Assembly: GCA_022573225.1 (NCBI GenBank)
Contig: JACZUI010000011.1
Span: 14,648-56,194, forward strand
DNA from: Acidobacteriota bacterium
GTDB lineage: Bacteria > Actinomycetota > Acidimicrobiia > Spongiisociales > ZC4RG35
DNA length: 41,547 bases
Direction of reading: 5' to 3'
Each line of letters opens with the position of its first letter. The stretch's first letter is position 1. Below the pieces are notes generated by a model. It did not search any database and had not been told where the DNA came from. It saw nothing but the letters and a program-made list of their open reading frames with translations. A program made the position numbers and the translations under genes. Below, in pieces: positions 24,106 to 32,884 of the stretch.

Positions 24106-24996
24106 TCATAACTTCTCCCCCAGTTTTTCGAGGAACCTTACGCTGATCTCGGCGTCGGCCTTCGGCCCTTGGCCTGGCGCCGGTTCCTCTGTCAGAGACG
24201 TGTCCTGCTCGACTACGTACCACTTGTCGAATCCGGCGCTTTCGAGTTCACGGATCAGGCCGGCGATATCGACGTCTCCTTGCCCGAGGGGTCGGAACAA
24301 ACCGTTGACGACCGCCTGTTTGAAGCTGGTCTCGCCGACTCGCACCCGTTCGGCGAATCCGGCGTCGACGTCTTTGAGGTGGACGTGGACGACACGACCG
24401 GCTGCGCTTCTCGCGACTTCGACGAGGTCGGCTCCACCGAGAAAGAGATGGCCGGTATCGAGACACAGATTCACATCACATGAATCCAGCAGCCGTTCGA
24501 TGTGGTCGGGTCGTTCGATCGCCATTCCCCAATGAGGATGCAGACCGGTCGTCAATCCGTTTTCCTGGACGACGTCCTGAAGTCGCTTGAGGTTGGCCAG
24601 GAACGTGTTCCACTCGACGTCGTCCATGTCGATTGACGTGTCATAGCCGTCGAGGTGCGAGGCAGGTCCGAGAACCATCACATCTGCTCCAGCACCGGCG
24701 AGCTGACGGGAGGCACGGTCGACGTAGGCCAGCTCGGCTTCGATGCGGTCCAGTCGGTAGAGCACGGCGGGTACGAACCCTCCGACGACATGGAGGTCGT
24801 AACGCGCCAGATATTCCCGTAGCTCGTCGGGATCGTGCGGCAGGTACCCGTCCGGCCCGAGTTCCGTAGCCGACAATCCCACCTCGACCATTTCCGACAT
24901 CACCCGATCCCGATCCATGAGATGGCCCCAACCGCGGGATCCATCCACACCCCACGTAATGGGTGCGCCGGCGATCCTGTCCATCAGGTTGCTCAT
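24106..24996 (-). CDS. iolE: Inosose dehydratase-like sugar phosphate isomerase/epimerase
   Basis: A 296-residue AP-endonuclease-2-type TIM barrel. The opening IAGAPITWGVDGSRGWGH is like that of IolE (GAPISWGV), the enzyme that dehydrates 2-keto-myo-inositol. Metal-binding residues are suggested by TELGPDGYLP, GLHPHWG, LCLDTGHLFLGG and VHLKD, with a final conserved Glu in WYVVEQD. The neighbour iolG makes its substrate, and the gene overlaps iolG by 4 bases (ATGA). Other isomerases of this superfamily share the fold, so an epimerase acting on another inositol isomer is possible. It is followed by two hairpins before the binding-protein gene. Confidence 0.82.
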   Translation of the reverse strand: MSNLMDRIAGAPITWGVDGSRGWGHLMDRDRVMSEMVEVGLSATELGPDGYLPHDPDELREYLARYDLHVVGGFVPAVLYRLDRIEAELAYVDRASRQLAGAGADVMVLGPASHLDGYDTSIDMDDVEWNTFLANLKRLQDVVQENGLTTGLHPHWGMAIERPDHIERLLDSCDVNLCLDTGHLFLGGADLVEVARSAAGRVVHVHLKDVDAGFAERVRVGETSFKQAVVNGLFRPLGQGDVDIAGLIRELESAGFDKWYVVEQDTSLTEEPAPGQGPKADAEISVRFLEKLGEKL

Positions 24997-25988
24997 CCGA
25001 TCTCCTCGATGAAGACAGGCCTCTCTTCGACGGCCGCCTTGCGGCAGGCCGCGGCTACAACGAGAGCGGCCCGGCCATCATCGATGGTGCAGGCGCTGGT
25101 GCCACCCTCCGTCACCAGTCGGGTGAACGCTTCCATCTCGGCCCGGTAGGCGGATCCGAAGCGGTCAAGCCAACTGACGGTCACGGGCGGACGAGGGAGA
25201 TCCAGCCCGGGTTCCAGGGTTCGGATCGGGGTATGAGGATCCAGGCCGACCGCGATGCTATCGGCTGTGCCGAACACCTCCATTCGGACATCGTATCCAG
25301 CGGCGTTGGCTCGCGTCCCGGAGATCACCACAATTGCCCCGTTCTCGAGGTGGGCGGTCACGGTCGTGGTGGCGAAGTCGTCATAAGTGCCGAACACCGG
25401 CATCGCATGCGTGCTGCCTGTAACCGTGACGTCGACGAACTCGCTCCCGGTCACAAAGCGAACGCTGTCGAAGTCGTGAATCAACATGTCAGCGAAGATG
25501 CCTCCGGACACGGCAATGTAGTCCTCCGATGGTGCCTCGCGGTCGTGAACTTGCGTTGTGACGAGTAACACATCGCCGAGACCGCCGGAGACGATCTCCT
25601 CTCGGGCTGCGAGATGCCCTGTGTCGAAGCGCCGGACGAAACCGATCTGCACGGCAATTCCGCTTTCGTGGACCGCGGTGACTGCCTGGTCCGCTGTTTC
25701 AAGGTCGATCGAGATGGGCTTCTCACAGAACGCCGGGACCCCGGCTTCGGCGGCATGGAGCAGGTACGGCACATGTGTCTCTGTTGAGCTCGCGATCACT
25801 ACTGCGTCGGAAATATCGAACAAGTCTTCCGGCTGATCGAGGTGCCACGCGCCCAGCTCCTCGGCCAGTGACTTGGCTCGATCGGCGTCGATGTCGGCAA
25901 CTATCAGCTCGTCTACTGCATCGTTCGCGATGAGAACACCGGCGTGCAAGGTGCCGATGCGACCCGCTCCGATGAGGCCGATTCGCAA
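24993..25988 (-). CDS. iolG: Inositol 2-dehydrogenase, Gfo/Idh/MocA family
   Basis: NAD(H)-dependent oxidoreductase of 331 residues, expected to oxidise myo-inositol to 2-keto-myo-inositol. It opens directly with the dinucleotide motif RIGLIGAGRIGTLHAG. The family catalytic motif is FCEKPIS, followed by VQIGFVRRFDTGHLAA and the substrate-site block GGIFADMLIHDFDSVRFVTG, where Asp and His are the expected catalytic pair. I chose TTG at 25988 because GGAGGGAGG lies just upstream and the fold starts immediately; the longer frame from ATG at 26084 would run through the operator. It is the first gene of the minus-strand operon that continues to the importer, under the operator at 26036. Confidence 0.9.
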   Translation of the reverse strand: MRIGLIGAGRIGTLHAGVLIANDAVDELIVADIDADRAKSLAEELGAWHLDQPEDLFDISDAVVIASSTETHVPYLLHAAEAGVPAFCEKPISIDLETADQAVTAVHESGIAVQIGFVRRFDTGHLAAREEIVSGGLGDVLLVTTQVHDREAPSEDYIAVSGGIFADMLIHDFDSVRFVTGSEFVDVTVTGSTHAMPVFGTYDDFATTTVTAHLENGAIVVISGTRANAAGYDVRMEVFGTADSIAVGLDPHTPIRTLEPGLDLPRPPVTVSWLDRFGSAYRAEMEAFTRLVTEGGTSACTIDDGRAALVVAAACRKAAVEERPVFIEEIG

Positions 25989-26035
25989 TGCTGCCTCCCT
26001 CCGGAAGACCTGAAGCCTGTCCATCCAGAAACGTG

Positions 26036-26047
26036 TGGAACGTTCCA
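26036..26047. promoter_or_regulatory. LacI-type operator between iolG and the RmlD-like gene
   Basis: TGGAACGTTCCA, a perfect 12-base palindrome in the 137-base divergent gap. For the plus-strand gene a -10 box TATACT is at 26059-26064, 11 bases after the operator, so the operator spans the -35 position. A single repressor could control both directions. Confidence 0.8.
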
Positions 26048-26125
26048 ACGCCGAACCGTATACTCGGCCCCGAATCGCTGTCAAGCAGTTTGCGTTCAGT
26101 CCGCAGACAGACCACGGAGGACACC

Positions 26126-27082
26126 ATGCGACTGTTGGTAACCGGTGGTACCGGCTTCGTCGGCAGCAACGTCGTCAAGGTCGCCGTCGAGCGGCATCGG
26201 GCCCAAGTCACCGTGACAGCGCACACCTGGCGCCCGTCGGGAAGCGAACCGTTCGAGGTCGTGTCTGTCGACATGACGGATAACGCATCGCTGCGGAACG
26301 CCGTGCGTAGGGCGAGACCCGACGCGATCATTCACTGTGCGATCCTCAACGACCTCCCCCTCATGTACGCCAATCGGGCTCTGGCATGGGATAGCTATGT
26401 GACCTCGACCCGGACCCTGGTCGATGCCGCTAACGAGATCGGCGCCAAGTTGGTGCTGGTCTCCACCGACTGGGTTTTCGACGGCACACAATCGGCCGCG
26501 ACGGAGAAAACCCCCCCCAATCCCATCAATCTCTACGGCGTGCTCAAAGTCGTCGGCGAGACGATCGTCACAAGCGCCGCCGCGAACGGGGCAGTCGCCA
26601 GAGTCGCCGGCGTCAGCGGAACCCATTGGCTGAGAGCCGACTACGTTCCCACGCAGAATCCAGGCATGGGTCATCTCGCTGGTGCCGTCGTCGATGCACT
26701 GCGGGCCGGACGACGTTTTGAGGTCTGGCATGGCCCGCTGAACATGACTGCAACCCCGAGCCTGGCGAGCGAAAGTGCTGAGATGATGCTTCGCATCGTG
26801 GAGCGAGACCTGACCGGGATGTTCCACTGCTGCGGAGGTCAGACCGTGGACCGTATGGAGTTCGCACGCGCTGTTGCCCGGGTGTTCGAGCTCGACGCAG
26901 ACCTGCTCAGCTCCGGCCAGCCGGATCTGAGCGTAACGGATCCGGCCCCGATTCCAGTCGACACGAGTCTGGACGCGACTGTCACAAGCGAGGCTCTCGA
27001 TTACCCACTTCTAGATGTCGACGCCCTGCTGTCAAGGTTCCGGCACGAAGTAGAACACGGGCGGCTTGCCCCGGCCGTATGA
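26126..27082 (+). CDS. Extended SDR oxidoreductase, RmlD-like
   Basis: A 318-residue NAD(P)-binding protein of the extended short-chain dehydrogenase type. The Rossmann motif is VTGGTGFVGSN (5-15), a conserved DWVFDGTQSAATEKTPPNPIN follows, and the catalytic Tyr-x-x-x-Lys is YGVLK. These are like dTDP-4-dehydrorhamnose reductase (RmlD), but a role in polyol or sugar-acid oxidation fits the context better. ATG at 26126 has GGAGG 5 bases upstream. The gene is co-transcribed with the SMP-30 lactonase gene, with a 4-base overlap. A reductase acting on a keto-sugar intermediate, paired with a lactonase, is a plausible inference, not proof. Confidence 0.85.
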   Translation: MRLLVTGGTGFVGSNVVKVAVERHRAQVTVTAHTWRPSGSEPFEVVSVDMTDNASLRNAVRRARPDAIIHCAILNDLPLMYANRALAWDSYVTSTRTLVDAANEIGAKLVLVSTDWVFDGTQSAATEKTPPNPINLYGVLKVVGETIVTSAAANGAVARVAGVSGTHWLRADYVPTQNPGMGHLAGAVVDALRAGRRFEVWHGPLNMTATPSLASESAEMMLRIVERDLTGMFHCCGGQTVDRMEFARAVARVFELDADLLSSGQPDLSVTDPAPIPVDTSLDATVTSEALDYPLLDVDALLSRFRHEVEHGRLAPAV

Positions 27083-27966
27083 CCGACGTAAACGTCGAGT
27101 GCGTTGTTCCTGGCCGAGCGCTCCTTGGTGAGTGCCCACTGTGGAGCCACCAGGAAGGCGTGCTCTACTGGATCGACATCGACGGCAAGGAAGTCCACCG
27201 CTTTGATCCATCAAGTGGAGAGGATCTGCACCGCGAGCTGCCGGGACGTCCCGGTTCCATCGCCTTGACGGATCAACCCGGACGACTCCTCATGGGTCTG
27301 GAGTATCAGATCATTTGGTTCGACTGGTCGACCGGCGAGGTGACCGTGTGGTTCGATCTCGAGCCGCCTCGCCCGGGCGTGCGTCTCAATGACGGGCGGT
27401 GCGACCCTGCTGGCCGGTTCTGGATAGGAAGCATGTACGTGCCGGCGGCTGCGGGCAGATTCGAGGGCATGCTGCATCGGGTGGAGGCCGACGGGAGTTT
27501 CAAAACCACACGGCGCGAAGTCGGTGTGGCCAACGGTCTCGCCTTTGCACCCGACGGGAATGTGATGTACTTTGCCGACACGCTATGTGACACGGTCTGG
27601 GCCTATGACTACGACCCTGTCACGGGAGACGCGACAAGCGAAAGGGTCTTTGTCGATTTCGCCGGACTGCCGGGCCGTCCCGACGGCGCCTGTGTCGACG
27701 AAGCGGGCTGCTACTGGGTGGCCTGTGTGTACGGCTGGGCTGTGGCGCGGATCACGCCCCAGGGCGATGTCGACCGGATTGTGGGGCTCCCGGTCGAGAA
27801 GCCGACCATGCTCGCATTTGGCGGTTCGAGCCTCGACGAGCTCTACGTTACTTCGATAGGCGAGGGCGGCTCCTATCGGTCGGCGCCGAACCAGCGCCAG
27901 GCGGGAGGGGTCTTTGTCCTGGAGCCGGGTGTCGCTGGGTTGCGGGAACCGACATTCGCCGGCTGA
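27079..27966 (+). CDS. SMP-30/gluconolactonase family protein
   Basis: A 295-residue six-bladed beta-propeller lactonase expected to hydrolyse an aldonolactone. The metal ligand Glu18 sits in LLGECPLW, and later metal-binding or substrate residues occur in RLNDGRCDPAGRFWIGSM, VANGLAFAPDGNVMYFADT and GRPDGACVDEAG, matching the family's Glu, Asn, Asn, Asp set. No signal peptide is visible, so it acts in the cytosol. It overlaps the RmlD-like dehydrogenase gene by 4 bases; a dehydrogenase making a lactone and a lactonase opening it is a familiar sugar-oxidation pair. This suggests an oxidative branch for a sugar or inositol derivative beside the IolBCDE route. Confidence 0.9.
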   Translation: MTDVNVECVVPGRALLGECPLWSHQEGVLYWIDIDGKEVHRFDPSSGEDLHRELPGRPGSIALTDQPGRLLMGLEYQIIWFDWSTGEVTVWFDLEPPRPGVRLNDGRCDPAGRFWIGSMYVPAAAGRFEGMLHRVEADGSFKTTRREVGVANGLAFAPDGNVMYFADTLCDTVWAYDYDPVTGDATSERVFVDFAGLPGRPDGACVDEAGCYWVACVYGWAVARITPQGDVDRIVGLPVEKPTMLAFGGSSLDELYVTSIGEGGSYRSAPNQRQAGGVFVLEPGVAGLREPTFAG

Positions 27967-27988
27967 TCCGGTTGTGGTGCCAGCTCCG

Positions 27989-28000
27989 TGGAACGTTCCA
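27989..28000. promoter_or_regulatory. LacI-type operator before the eight-gene plus-strand operon
   Basis: TGGAACGTTCCA followed, 11 bases later, by the -10 box TATAGT (28012-28017). The distance is the same as at 26036. It lies 51 bases before the GTG start of the hydroxyacid dehydrogenase and probably controls the genes from there to the LacD-like aldolase. Confidence 0.8.
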
Positions 28001-28051
28001 ACGTCTGGATGTATAGTCGCCCGATCAGAGGCTCCGGGAACGAGGAGACAC

Positions 28052-29035
28052 GTGTCATCAGTGCAGCCGAAGGTGTGGTTCGAGCGACCGGTACCACCCG
28101 ACCTCGTGGACGCGGTGTCGGCCCGTGCAACGATTCTGGGCCCGGCTAGCGCTACACCTGATGAGCCGTACGCTGCGCTCGGCGAAGCCGAAGGCATCAT
28201 TGCATCCGTCCATCGCTATGACGCCGAACTCTTAGACCTGGCGCCTCACCTTCGCGTCATCTCTCGAACCGGCATAGGTTACGACAAGGTCGACGTCGCG
28301 GCCGCGACACAGCGAGGTATCGCGGTCTGCAACACGCCCGACGGACCCACCATCTCGACTGCCGAGCACACCGTCATGTTGATGCTCATGGTGGCCAAGA
28401 ACGTCAAGCAATCCGAGGCAGCCCTGCGAGCTGGTGGGAGCGACTTCTACGCCCGACACGTCGGTATTGAGCTTCGTGAAAAAGTCCTCGGCCTGGTCGG
28501 ATTCGGGCGCATCGCCCGACGGGTGGCCGACATCGCCATGGGGTTGGGAATGCGGATACTGGCCTTCGATCCGTTTCTCCCTCCGGACACGTTTCCCGAT
28601 GGCAGCCGTGCGACATCGCTCCCCGAGCTGCTCGGTGCGGCAGATGTGGTGTCGGTGCACGTTCCCCTGACAGAAGACAGCGAGGGCTTGTTCGATGATG
28701 AGGCGTTCTTGGCGATGAAGCCGGGCGCTGTGTTCATAAACACGGCGCGGGGACGTTTAGTCGACCTAGATGCGCTGGCCGCGGCCCTCGACTCCGGACG
28801 GCTTTTTGGCGCCGGGCTCGACGTCACCGATCCTGAGCCGCTGCCTCCCGACCACGCTCTTTTCCAGCGCCCCGACGTGATTGTCACGCCGCACGTTGCA
28901 GCCGGAACGGCCGATGCGAAACGAAGGATCCTCTGGATGGCTTTCGATCAAGTCATCCAATTACTCAACGGCGAGCGACCAGCCGATCTGGTCAACCCAG
29001 AGGTGTGGGATCGACTCACGCCATCTGTTTCATAG
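28052..29035 (+). CDS. D-2-hydroxyacid dehydrogenase (phosphoglycerate dehydrogenase-like)
   Basis: An NAD(H)-dependent dehydrogenase of 327 residues. The Rossmann motif is LGLVGFGRIARRVADIA, and the three catalytic residues appear as Arg in INTARGRLVD, Glu in DPEPLPPDH and His in TPHVAAGT. This is the layout of D-3-phosphoglycerate dehydrogenases and related hydroxyacid dehydrogenases; no ACT domain is present. In this context it may reduce or oxidise a sugar-acid-derived 2-keto acid, for example one released by the nearby HpcH/HpaI aldolase. GTG at 28052 is chosen for its upstream GAGGAG; it is the first gene of the operon under the operator at 27989. The frame is open further upstream but overlaps the SMP-30 gene. 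Confidence 0.9.
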   Translation: MSSVQPKVWFERPVPPDLVDAVSARATILGPASATPDEPYAALGEAEGIIASVHRYDAELLDLAPHLRVISRTGIGYDKVDVAAATQRGIAVCNTPDGPTISTAEHTVMLMLMVAKNVKQSEAALRAGGSDFYARHVGIELREKVLGLVGFGRIARRVADIAMGLGMRILAFDPFLPPDTFPDGSRATSLPELLGAADVVSVHVPLTEDSEGLFDDEAFLAMKPGAVFINTARGRLVDLDALAAALDSGRLFGAGLDVTDPEPLPPDHALFQRPDVIVTPHVAAGTADAKRRILWMAFDQVIQLLNGERPADLVNPEVWDRLTPSVS

Positions 29036-29043
29036 GAGGACGT

Positions 29044-30231
29044 GTGCCCAGTTCAATCGGTATTGGCGTCATCGGTTTTGGCTGGATGGGCCAGGCGCAC
29101 TCGCGTTCATATCGCAGCATCCCGTCGTATTTCCCCGAAACGGGGATCGCGCCGCGGTTGGTGGCAGTTGCTGACACCGTTCCGGAGCGTATCGACCTTG
29201 CGGTCAACAACTTCGGGTTCGAGTCGGGCACGACGGACTGGCGCCAGTTGCTAGAGCGGGATGAAATCGATGTCATCGACATCACGGCTCCGAACGCGCT
29301 CCACCAGGAGCTAGCTGAAGCCGCCGCGGCCGCAGGCAAACACATCTTTTGCGAGAAGCCGGTTGGGATCGAACCGAAGGCGACGGCTGCCATCGAGCGC
29401 GCTGCTCGTATCGCCGGCGTTATCACAGGGTGTGGATACAACTACCGGTGGGCGCCGCTCGTGCAGTACACCCGTCAACTCATCAACGAGGGCCGATTCG
29501 GTGAGCTGACCCACTACAGAGGGCGGTTCTTCTCCATGTACGGCCGAGATCGGCTGGGGCTCCTGTCCTGGCGATTCCTCCAGGACGAAGCGGGGTATGG
29601 CGTATTGTCCGACCTCATGGCGCATGCCATCGACATGGCTCAGTACCTGTGCGGCCCCGTGGCCCGCGTGGTCTCGGTGAAGGAGATCTTCGTCAAGGAG
29701 CGGCCACTCCCGAATCCGGGTGAGGGCACTCATTACGACCGGGGCAAGCCCGACGACCCAACCGGGGCTGTCACAAACGAGGACTACGTCGGGGCCATGG
29801 TGGAGTTTGCGTCTGGTACCCGCGGTACGCTTGAGGTCGACCGATCCATCTTCGGACCACAGAGTTCCATGGCGTTCGAGCTGAACGGTGCCAAGGGGGC
29901 CGCGGCGTGGGACCACGAGAAGCTCAACCAGCTCCAGCTCTATCTGCCGGAGGAGCAGGCGGTGGACGGCTTCATCGAGGTGCTCGCGGGTGATGCCCTT
30001 CCGCACCAGGGCAACATCGTGCCCGGAGGCGGCAACTCCCTCGGATACGAGGACATGAAGATCATCGAGGCGCTGGAGTTTCTCAAGTCGGTCGAGGCCG
30101 GCCGACAGCATCACCCCGACTTCACTGACGCGCTGGCCAACGCCTCCGTCGCAGCAGCGATGGCGAGATCCTGGGAGTCGGAGCGGTGGGAGGACGTCGT
30201 CAGCCTGAGAATCGAAGGCTCGGAGGCCTGA
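29044..30231 (+). CDS. Gfo/Idh/MocA family oxidoreductase
   Basis: A 395-residue NAD(P)-dependent oxidoreductase. It starts with IGIGVIGFGWMGQAHSRSY, carries the family motif IFCEKPVG, and in the substrate region has GYNYRWAPLVQYTRQLI and LLSWRFLQDEAGYGVLSDLMAHAIDMAQYLCG with the expected catalytic Asp/His pair. It is longer than iolG by about 60 residues and clearly a different paralogue; it may handle scyllo-inositol, another isomer or a sugar. GTG at 29044 has AGGAGG upstream, 8 bases after the preceding stop. It overlaps the aldolase gene through TGATG, so the two are coupled. Confidence 0.9.
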   Translation: MPSSIGIGVIGFGWMGQAHSRSYRSIPSYFPETGIAPRLVAVADTVPERIDLAVNNFGFESGTTDWRQLLERDEIDVIDITAPNALHQELAEAAAAAGKHIFCEKPVGIEPKATAAIERAARIAGVITGCGYNYRWAPLVQYTRQLINEGRFGELTHYRGRFFSMYGRDRLGLLSWRFLQDEAGYGVLSDLMAHAIDMAQYLCGPVARVVSVKEIFVKERPLPNPGEGTHYDRGKPDDPTGAVTNEDYVGAMVEFASGTRGTLEVDRSIFGPQSSMAFELNGAKGAAAWDHEKLNQLQLYLPEEQAVDGFIEVLAGDALPHQGNIVPGGGNSLGYEDMKIIEALEFLKSVEAGRQHHPDFTDALANASVAAAMARSWESERWEDVVSLRIEGSEA

Positions 30232-30992
30232 TGCTGGAAAACACCACAAAGACCAAGCTGCTGGCAGGCGAGACCGTCTTGGGTTGTTTCATCAAGCACT
30301 CCGAACCCGCATTTGCCGAGTTTGTCGCCATGCAGGGCTGGGACTTCTTGGTCTTCGACGCCGAGCACGGCACGCTTCAGCCCCGCGATGTCGAGGGGCT
30401 GTGCCGGGCCGCCGAGCTCCGAGAAGTCACGCCGATAGCCCGGGTCACGACGAACCAGCCACACATAATTCTGCGCTTTCTCGACACAGGCATTCACGGG
30501 GTACATGTGCCCTGGGTCAACACAGCGGCGGCAGTCGAACAAGCCGTTCAGTCGGTCAAGTACCAGCCGCGCGGTCGCCGTGGGCTGGCCGGGAGCCGGG
30601 CTTCCGACTGGGGTATGTACGAATCGATCGGTGAGTACACGAAGCGGGCGAACCGAGAGACGATCGTGGTCATACACATCGAGACCATGGATGCTGTGAA
30701 CGCGATAGATGACTACGTCGGGATTGATGGCGTTGACGTGCTCTTCATCGGGCCAACCGATCTCTCCCACTCCCTCGGTCATCCCGGAGATCCTGCCCAC
30801 CCGGAGGTAGCCGCGGCTATGGATCGGGTCGCAGACGCGGTCGTGGACTCTGACAAGGCTCTCGGGATTTATGCCGGGTCGCCGGCCACAGCCGAGCAGT
30901 GGCTCGACAGAGGAGCCCGCTACCTCGCCACCGGTGTCGACGGATTCATTGAGCAAGGCATGCAGGCCTACCTGTCTCGACTACGCAACTGA
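30231..30992 (+). CDS. HpcH/HpaI-type class II aldolase
   Basis: A 253-residue metal-dependent aldolase of the HpcH/HpaI (GarL-like) family, which cleaves 2-keto-3-deoxy sugar acids or similar hydroxy keto acids to pyruvate and an aldehyde. Visible landmarks are ETVLGCFIKHSEPAFAEFVA, FLVFDAEHGTL (putative base-phosphate and metal environment), HIETMDAVNAIDDYV with the metal-binding Glu, and GVDVLFIGPTDLSHSLG with the metal-binding Asp. The start overlaps the upstream gene by one base. Its presence between inositol genes is unusual: the classical pathway does not use it. Together with the lactonase and the dehydrogenases it suggests a parallel sugar-acid branch, which is inference. Confidence 0.9.
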   Translation: MLENTTKTKLLAGETVLGCFIKHSEPAFAEFVAMQGWDFLVFDAEHGTLQPRDVEGLCRAAELREVTPIARVTTNQPHIILRFLDTGIHGVHVPWVNTAAAVEQAVQSVKYQPRGRRGLAGSRASDWGMYESIGEYTKRANRETIVVIHIETMDAVNAIDDYVGIDGVDVLFIGPTDLSHSLGHPGDPAHPEVAAAMDRVADAVVDSDKALGIYAGSPATAEQWLDRGARYLATGVDGFIEQGMQAYLSRLRN

Positions 30993-31002
30993 AGGAGTAA
31001 AC

Positions 31003-32844
31003 ATGGAAACCATGCGACTGACGACAGCACAGGCCATCGTCAAGTGGCTGTTGGCGCAGCGGACCATGATCGACGGTGAGGAGGTGGCACTGTTCGCCGG
31101 GGCCTTCGGCATTTTCGGCCATGGCAATGTCACCTGCCTCGCCGAGGCACTGGAACCGGTCCAGGACGACCTGCCGATGTGGCGCGGCCACAACGAGCAG
31201 TCGATGGCGCTCGCCGCAGTGGCCTACGCCAAGGCCATGCGTGGCCGCAGGATCATGATCGTCACGTCGTCGATCGGGCCGGGATGCACCAACATGGTCA
31301 CCGCGGCGGCCGTCGCCCACGCCGATCGGCTGCCCCTCCTGTTGTTCTCGGGCGACACATTCCAACATCGAGTCGTGGATCCCGCTTTGCAGCAGGTGGA
31401 AGTCTTCGAAAACCCTACCGTGACCGTGTGCGACACCTTCAAGCCGGTATCTCGGTACTGGGATCGGATCAGCCGCCCGGAGCAGATCGTGCAGTCGCTG
31501 CCTCAGGCTCTCGCGGTAATGCTGGACCCTGCGACCCGTGGTCCGGCTTTCTTCGCCCTTCCCCAGGACATTCAGGCCGAAGCCTACGACTATCCGGCCA
31601 AGTTCTTTGAGCCAATGGTCCACTACATTCGCAGGCCCGGTCCGGACGCGCGCGATATCGATGCAGCTGCGGCCATCCTCTCTGGCGCCACCAAGCCGAT
31701 CATCATCGCCGGCGGCGGGGTCCACTACTCCGGAGCGGTGGAAACGCTGACCGACTTCGCAGAGAGGCGTGGCATTCCAGTTGTCGAGACGGTGGCCGGA
31801 AAGGCGACCCTCGTCCATGACCATCCCAATTACGCGGGCCCGATTGGCGTCACCGGCTCGACGGCAGCCAATGCCGTGGCCGAAGATGCCGACATCGTCC
31901 TCGCCGTTGGCACCCGGTTGCAGGACTTCACCACAGGGTCATGGGCCGTCTTCAAGAACCCGAATCTAAGGATCGTTTCCATCAATACCGCAAGGTGGGA
32001 TGCGCACAAGCAGCAAGCGCAAGCCGTGATCGGCGACGCCAAAGTGTCTCTCGAGGCTCTCGATGCCGTCCTCGGCGACTACTCGGCGCCCGCAGACTGG
32101 CTGTCTTTCGCACAGGCCCAGATCGCCGAATGGCATAGCTACCTCGACTCGTGGAAGGGTCGGAAACAGGACGGTGCCCCGGCCTACGCCCAGGTGATTC
32201 AGGTCATCAACGAGCTCTGCGACGACGACGACTACTGCCTGTCTGCGGCAGGAGGCCTTCCCGGTGAGCTCACGATGGGCTGGCGCTCGAAGTCGGTCGG
32301 TTCATTCGATTCCGAGTACGGCTACTCGACGATGGGGTATGAGATCGCCGGAGCCTGGGGGGCCAAGATGGCTCGATCCGGCGACGTCATCTGCTGGGTC
32401 GGAGATGGCTCCTACCTGATGATGAACTCGGACATCTACTCGACGGTCATGACCGGGCATAAGGTCATCTTCATCGTGTGTGACAACGGTGGGTTCGCAG
32501 TGATCAACCGCCTCCAGGTGAATACGGGCGGCGCGGAGTTCAACAACTTGCTCCGTAACGCACGGCATGAGCGGTACTTTCACGTCGACTTCGCAAGCCA
32601 CGCCGAATCGATGGGCGCCATCGTCGAGAAGGTCGAGCAGCTCGAGGATCTACCGGCGGCGTGGGGGCGGGCCAAGAAGGCCGATCGCAGCTACGCCATC
32701 ATCCTGGACATCGACGAGTACACCTGGACCGAAGGCGGCACCTGGTGGGAGGTCGCAGTGCCCGAGGTGAGCGACCGCGAAGACGTGCGGGTGGCCCGAG
32801 CCGAGTGGGCGGCCGAGAAGAAGCACCAGCGGGTCGGGGTGTGA
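31003..32844 (+). CDS. iolD: 3D-(3,5/4)-trihydroxycyclohexane-1,2-dione hydrolase
   Basis: A 613-residue thiamine diphosphate enzyme that opens the ring of 3D-trihydroxycyclohexane-1,2-dione to 5-deoxy-D-glucuronate. The catalytic Glu region and FGIFGHGNVTCLAEAL are near the N-terminus, and RGHNEQSMALAAVAYAKAM is typical of IolD. The ThDP-binding motif begins with GDGSYLMMNSDIYSTV. The size is right for the family. ATG at 31003 has GAAGGAG 6 bases before it; a second ATG at codon 4 is possible. This is the most pathway-specific gene of the region and anchors the inositol call. It follows the aldolase gene by 10 bases. Confidence 0.95.
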   Translation: METMRLTTAQAIVKWLLAQRTMIDGEEVALFAGAFGIFGHGNVTCLAEALEPVQDDLPMWRGHNEQSMALAAVAYAKAMRGRRIMIVTSSIGPGCTNMVTAAAVAHADRLPLLLFSGDTFQHRVVDPALQQVEVFENPTVTVCDTFKPVSRYWDRISRPEQIVQSLPQALAVMLDPATRGPAFFALPQDIQAEAYDYPAKFFEPMVHYIRRPGPDARDIDAAAAILSGATKPIIIAGGGVHYSGAVETLTDFAERRGIPVVETVAGKATLVHDHPNYAGPIGVTGSTAANAVAEDADIVLAVGTRLQDFTTGSWAVFKNPNLRIVSINTARWDAHKQQAQAVIGDAKVSLEALDAVLGDYSAPADWLSFAQAQIAEWHSYLDSWKGRKQDGAPAYAQVIQVINELCDDDDYCLSAAGGLPGELTMGWRSKSVGSFDSEYGYSTMGYEIAGAWGAKMARSGDVICWVGDGSYLMMNSDIYSTVMTGHKVIFIVCDNGGFAVINRLQVNTGGAEFNNLLRNARHERYFHVDFASHAESMGAIVEKVEQLEDLPAAWGRAKKADRSYAIILDIDEYTWTEGGTWWEVAVPEVSDREDVRVARAEWAAEKKHQRVGV

Positions 32845-32884
32845 CTCTGGAATCCTCCGACCGGGTGCCCGGATGGCGGAGGCC